DNA of 64,000 nt, from assembly GCA_002454815.1 (NCBI GenBank), contig DKJL01000006.1, positions 190,843-254,842 on the forward strand, read 5' to 3'. This DNA is from Flavobacteriales bacterium UBA6693. GTDB lineage: Bacteria; Bacteroidota; Bacteroidia; Flavobacteriales; Weeksellaceae. How positions within the stretch are numbered: the first letter of the stretch is position 1; every line of letters begins with the position of its first letter. The notes below the pieces were generated by a model. The model was not told the origin of the DNA, made no database searches, and saw only the letters and a program-made list of their open reading frames with translations. Position numbers and translations under genes: made by a program. Of this stretch, positions 62,184-64,000 are shown piece by piece.

Positions 62184-63860
62184 ATGGTAAATTCACGTGC
62201 AAGAGAAACTACAGAAGCCATTGAGCGACTGTATGTTTCCATGCGACACCTGTTCTATCGCGGGTTCTTCAAACCTGCCGGGATTTCCGGAGAAAGTCTC
62301 AGATCCCTTCTTACGACAATCAATCCTGAAATTTATGGCACAATGGGCGTCTCCAACAAAGTGGAGTTGGATGGCTTGCTTTATGTGCTGGACCGTCTGC
62401 CGGAAGGCATAGAAGAATGTTCTTTTGTACACCTAACTTCTGATGAAGGTTTTGAAAAAGGCAGCTTCGAAGTGATTGTACCGAAAAAACGCCGAAGAAA
62501 CTGCTACCGCATTGATGAACATCAGATGAATATTGAGGTTCTGCTGGGCCGTTCCGAAATCTATGATATTCTTACCCACCTCACCTTCTTATATATCGAG
62601 GCGGATAAAATCCGGAAACTGGCTTTTCTTTCTGATGAGAATGACCGTTCTACCCGTGCCTGGAAGATTATTGAAGAAGTAGCCATTGGCGAGAAAAAGC
62701 TAAGCCGTCAAGAAAAGGAGGTAGCGCTGGTACATCTTTCTTCGCTGCTGGGCCGCACGTTTGATGAAACGCTGAATGCCTACAACAACTTTGGTGACGA
62801 CAACAACCCGGATCGTTTATTCAAAATAATTTATCATCTCGGCAACGAAAGTTTCAACGATTATAAAAAGATCCGCGAACGCGAGGTGCATTTTTCCGCC
62901 ATTCTGCGCGAGCGCGTTGGCCATCATTTCTTTGGTGAAAAATGGGCAAATAATGTGAAAACAGTTTTGGCGGAGAATGGTCTGCAGATGCGTCCGCTTC
63001 ATATTATTTCGGCGAACATGCATTCCGTCAAGAACATGCTGTTTGGCAATGATGCAATTGGAAAGAAGCCGACCAAAAAAGTAGATTTCCGTATGTACGA
63101 GGAGATTTCCAACAAGAAATCTTTGCAGGAAAAAGTACTTGTTCACTCGCTTGATGCAGGTCTTATTTATATTGACGACCAAAGCGGAAGTAATATCGAT
63201 GTGCAAATCATCGATCTGGCGAAAACTGATTTGCGAAACACGCCGTTCGCCGGTATGAATTATTCCGGTGAGGATGTGCTGATGGTTTTCGATTATGCTT
63301 TCGGCGAACAGGCTTATGAAATTATGGATGAGCTTTTGCGTCCTTACGAATTCATGGGCGAGGTATACACCATGAAGGTAAAGTCGATCTCTATCATGGG
63401 GAAAGCCGGCATTTTGATGGGCGGGAAAGGAGATATTATGATTCCGACCTCGCATGTTTTTGAAGGTACAGCAGATAACTATCCTTTTGAAAATGCGCTC
63501 AATTTAGCTGATTTTGAAGATGATGAATTGCAGGCTTTCGAGGGCGGAATGGTAACCGTGTTGGGAACTTCCCTGCAAAATAAGGATATTCTGCGTTATT
63601 TTATGGACACTTCCTGGAAGGCAATCGGCTTGGAAATGGAAGGCGCACATTACCAAAAGGCCATTCAGGTCGCTTCTAAAATCCGTCATCATATCTCGGA
63701 AGATCTGTTTGTGATGTATGCGTATTACGCGTCGGATAATCCTTTGGAAACCGGATCTACGCTCTCCTCAGGCGGCCTAGGACTAACCGGAGTGAAACCC
63801 ACTTACCTTATTACCTTACGAATTCTGGAGAAAATATTAGGCAGCGCCGATACTATCTAA
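62184..63860 (+). CDS. DUF6909-like protein with nucleoside-phosphorylase-like C-terminus
   Basis: 558 residues. The N-terminal half is helical and basic, without known motifs. The C-terminal half holds VDFRMYEEISNKKS, VFDYAFGEQAYEIMDEL, MGKAGILMGGKGDIMIPT, GMVTVLGTSLQ and GLEMEGAHYQKAI; the last resembles the EMEGA motif that binds ribose in purine/uridine phosphorylases and AMP nucleosidase. The protein is widespread in Bacteroidota and I believe it is the DUF6909 family; the activity is unknown. It is followed by a strong terminator. Confidence 0.75.
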   Translation: MVNSRARETTEAIERLYVSMRHLFYRGFFKPAGISGESLRSLLTTINPEIYGTMGVSNKVELDGLLYVLDRLPEGIEECSFVHLTSDEGFEKGSFEVIVPKKRRRNCYRIDEHQMNIEVLLGRSEIYDILTHLTFLYIEADKIRKLAFLSDENDRSTRAWKIIEEVAIGEKKLSRQEKEVALVHLSSLLGRTFDETLNAYNNFGDDNNPDRLFKIIYHLGNESFNDYKKIREREVHFSAILRERVGHHFFGEKWANNVKTVLAENGLQMRPLHIISANMHSVKNMLFGNDAIGKKPTKKVDFRMYEEISNKKSLQEKVLVHSLDAGLIYIDDQSGSNIDVQIIDLAKTDLRNTPFAGMNYSGEDVLMVFDYAFGEQAYEIMDELLRPYEFMGEVYTMKVKSISIMGKAGILMGGKGDIMIPTSHVFEGTADNYPFENALNLADFEDDELQAFEGGMVTVLGTSLQNKDILRYFMDTSWKAIGLEMEGAHYQKAIQVASKIRHHISEDLFVMYAYYASDNPLETGSTLSSGGLGLTGVKPTYLITLRILEKILGSADTI

Positions 63861-63880
63861 TCTATAATTAATTGATATAA

Positions 63881-63915
63881 AAAACCCTTTCATCGATGCA
63901 GAAAGGGCTTTTTTT
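63881..63915 (+). terminator. Terminator of the DUF6909-like gene
   Basis: AAACCCTTTC/GAAAGGG hairpin with loop ATCGATGCA followed by seven T, 20 nt after the stop. Confidence 0.88.
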
Positions 63916-63975
63916 GTTGCTGGTCCGGCAGCGTGCGCAAAAATTCTTATCTTTCGCGTTCTAAAAATCTTTATC

Positions 63976-64000
63976 ATGCACAGAGGAGTACTGTTTATTT
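63976..64000 (+). CDS. Start of an unidentified gene, cut by the right edge
   Basis: An ATG at 63976 opens a frame reading MHRGVLFI to the end of the window. A weak -7-like TATCTTTC lies at 63949-63956. Too short to identify. Confidence 0.35.

Noticed and set aside
1..64000. tRNA, rRNA, CRISPR arrays, insertion sequences, integrase genes
   Set aside because: None recognised on reading both strands; the island between the secA repeats also has no recombinase.

Overview
The window is chromosomal DNA of a flavobacterium, most likely family Weeksellaceae (Chryseobacterium/Kaistella/Elizabethkingia type). The evidence is seen directly: promoters of the Bacteroidota form TAnnTTTG, A-rich translation starts without clear Shine-Dalgarno sequences, a type III glutamine synthetase, an S46 dipeptidyl-peptidase, a Flavobacterium-type prolyl endopeptidase lipoprotein, a DUF2795-secA pair, and a dcw cluster in Bacteroidota order without ddl or murF.

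Layout. 1-7235: a cut-off AsmA-like membrane protein, a DUF2797 protein, a nucleotide-sugar epimerase, then DUF2795 and secA. 7250-12657: an AT-rich accessory island with a small Gly/Ala-rich bacteriocin-like precursor, a three-gene ABC exporter, an unknown membrane protein, a thioredoxin-like CxxC protein and a peptidase-C39 ABC exporter. 12679-12888: a second copy of the secA 3' end plus its terminator, so the island sits between direct repeats of secA. 12939-19275: ROK sugar kinase, MsrA, S46 peptidase, ElaA, EngB and an alpha/beta hydrolase. 19471-35122: the complete division and murein cluster mraZ-rsmH-ftsL-ftsI-murE-mraY-murD-ftsW-murG-murC-ftsQ-ftsA-ftsZ, followed by yqeY. 35820-48589: housekeeping and accessory genes, including a bacilliredoxin, GH3, a mutL-rhomboid-EEP-lipoprotein operon, prolyl endopeptidase, truncated globin, ChaA and HflX. 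48701-52655: hemACDE on the minus strand. 52907-58547: mreBCD-mrdA-rodA. 58742-63860: NlpC/P60 lipoprotein, glutamine synthetase III and a DUF6909-like protein. A new gene begins at the right edge.

Most of the window is core genome: two large clusters (dcw and mre) supply septal and lateral murein synthesis, and hemACDE makes uroporphyrinogen III and coproporphyrinogen III. The outstanding accessory item is the bacteriocin-like island. Its genes form a plausible pathway: a leader peptide ending in Gly-Ser, a C39 exporter to cut and secrete it, a thioredoxin-like protein that could act on its two cysteines, and an ABC transporter that could give immunity. Insertion has duplicated 51 codons of secA; the two copies encode the same protein but differ at 15 synonymous sites, 14 of them in the first 26 codons. 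That is the signature of DNA brought from a related genome with its own secA end. No integrase is present.

No tRNA, rRNA, CRISPR array or intact insertion sequence was recognised.
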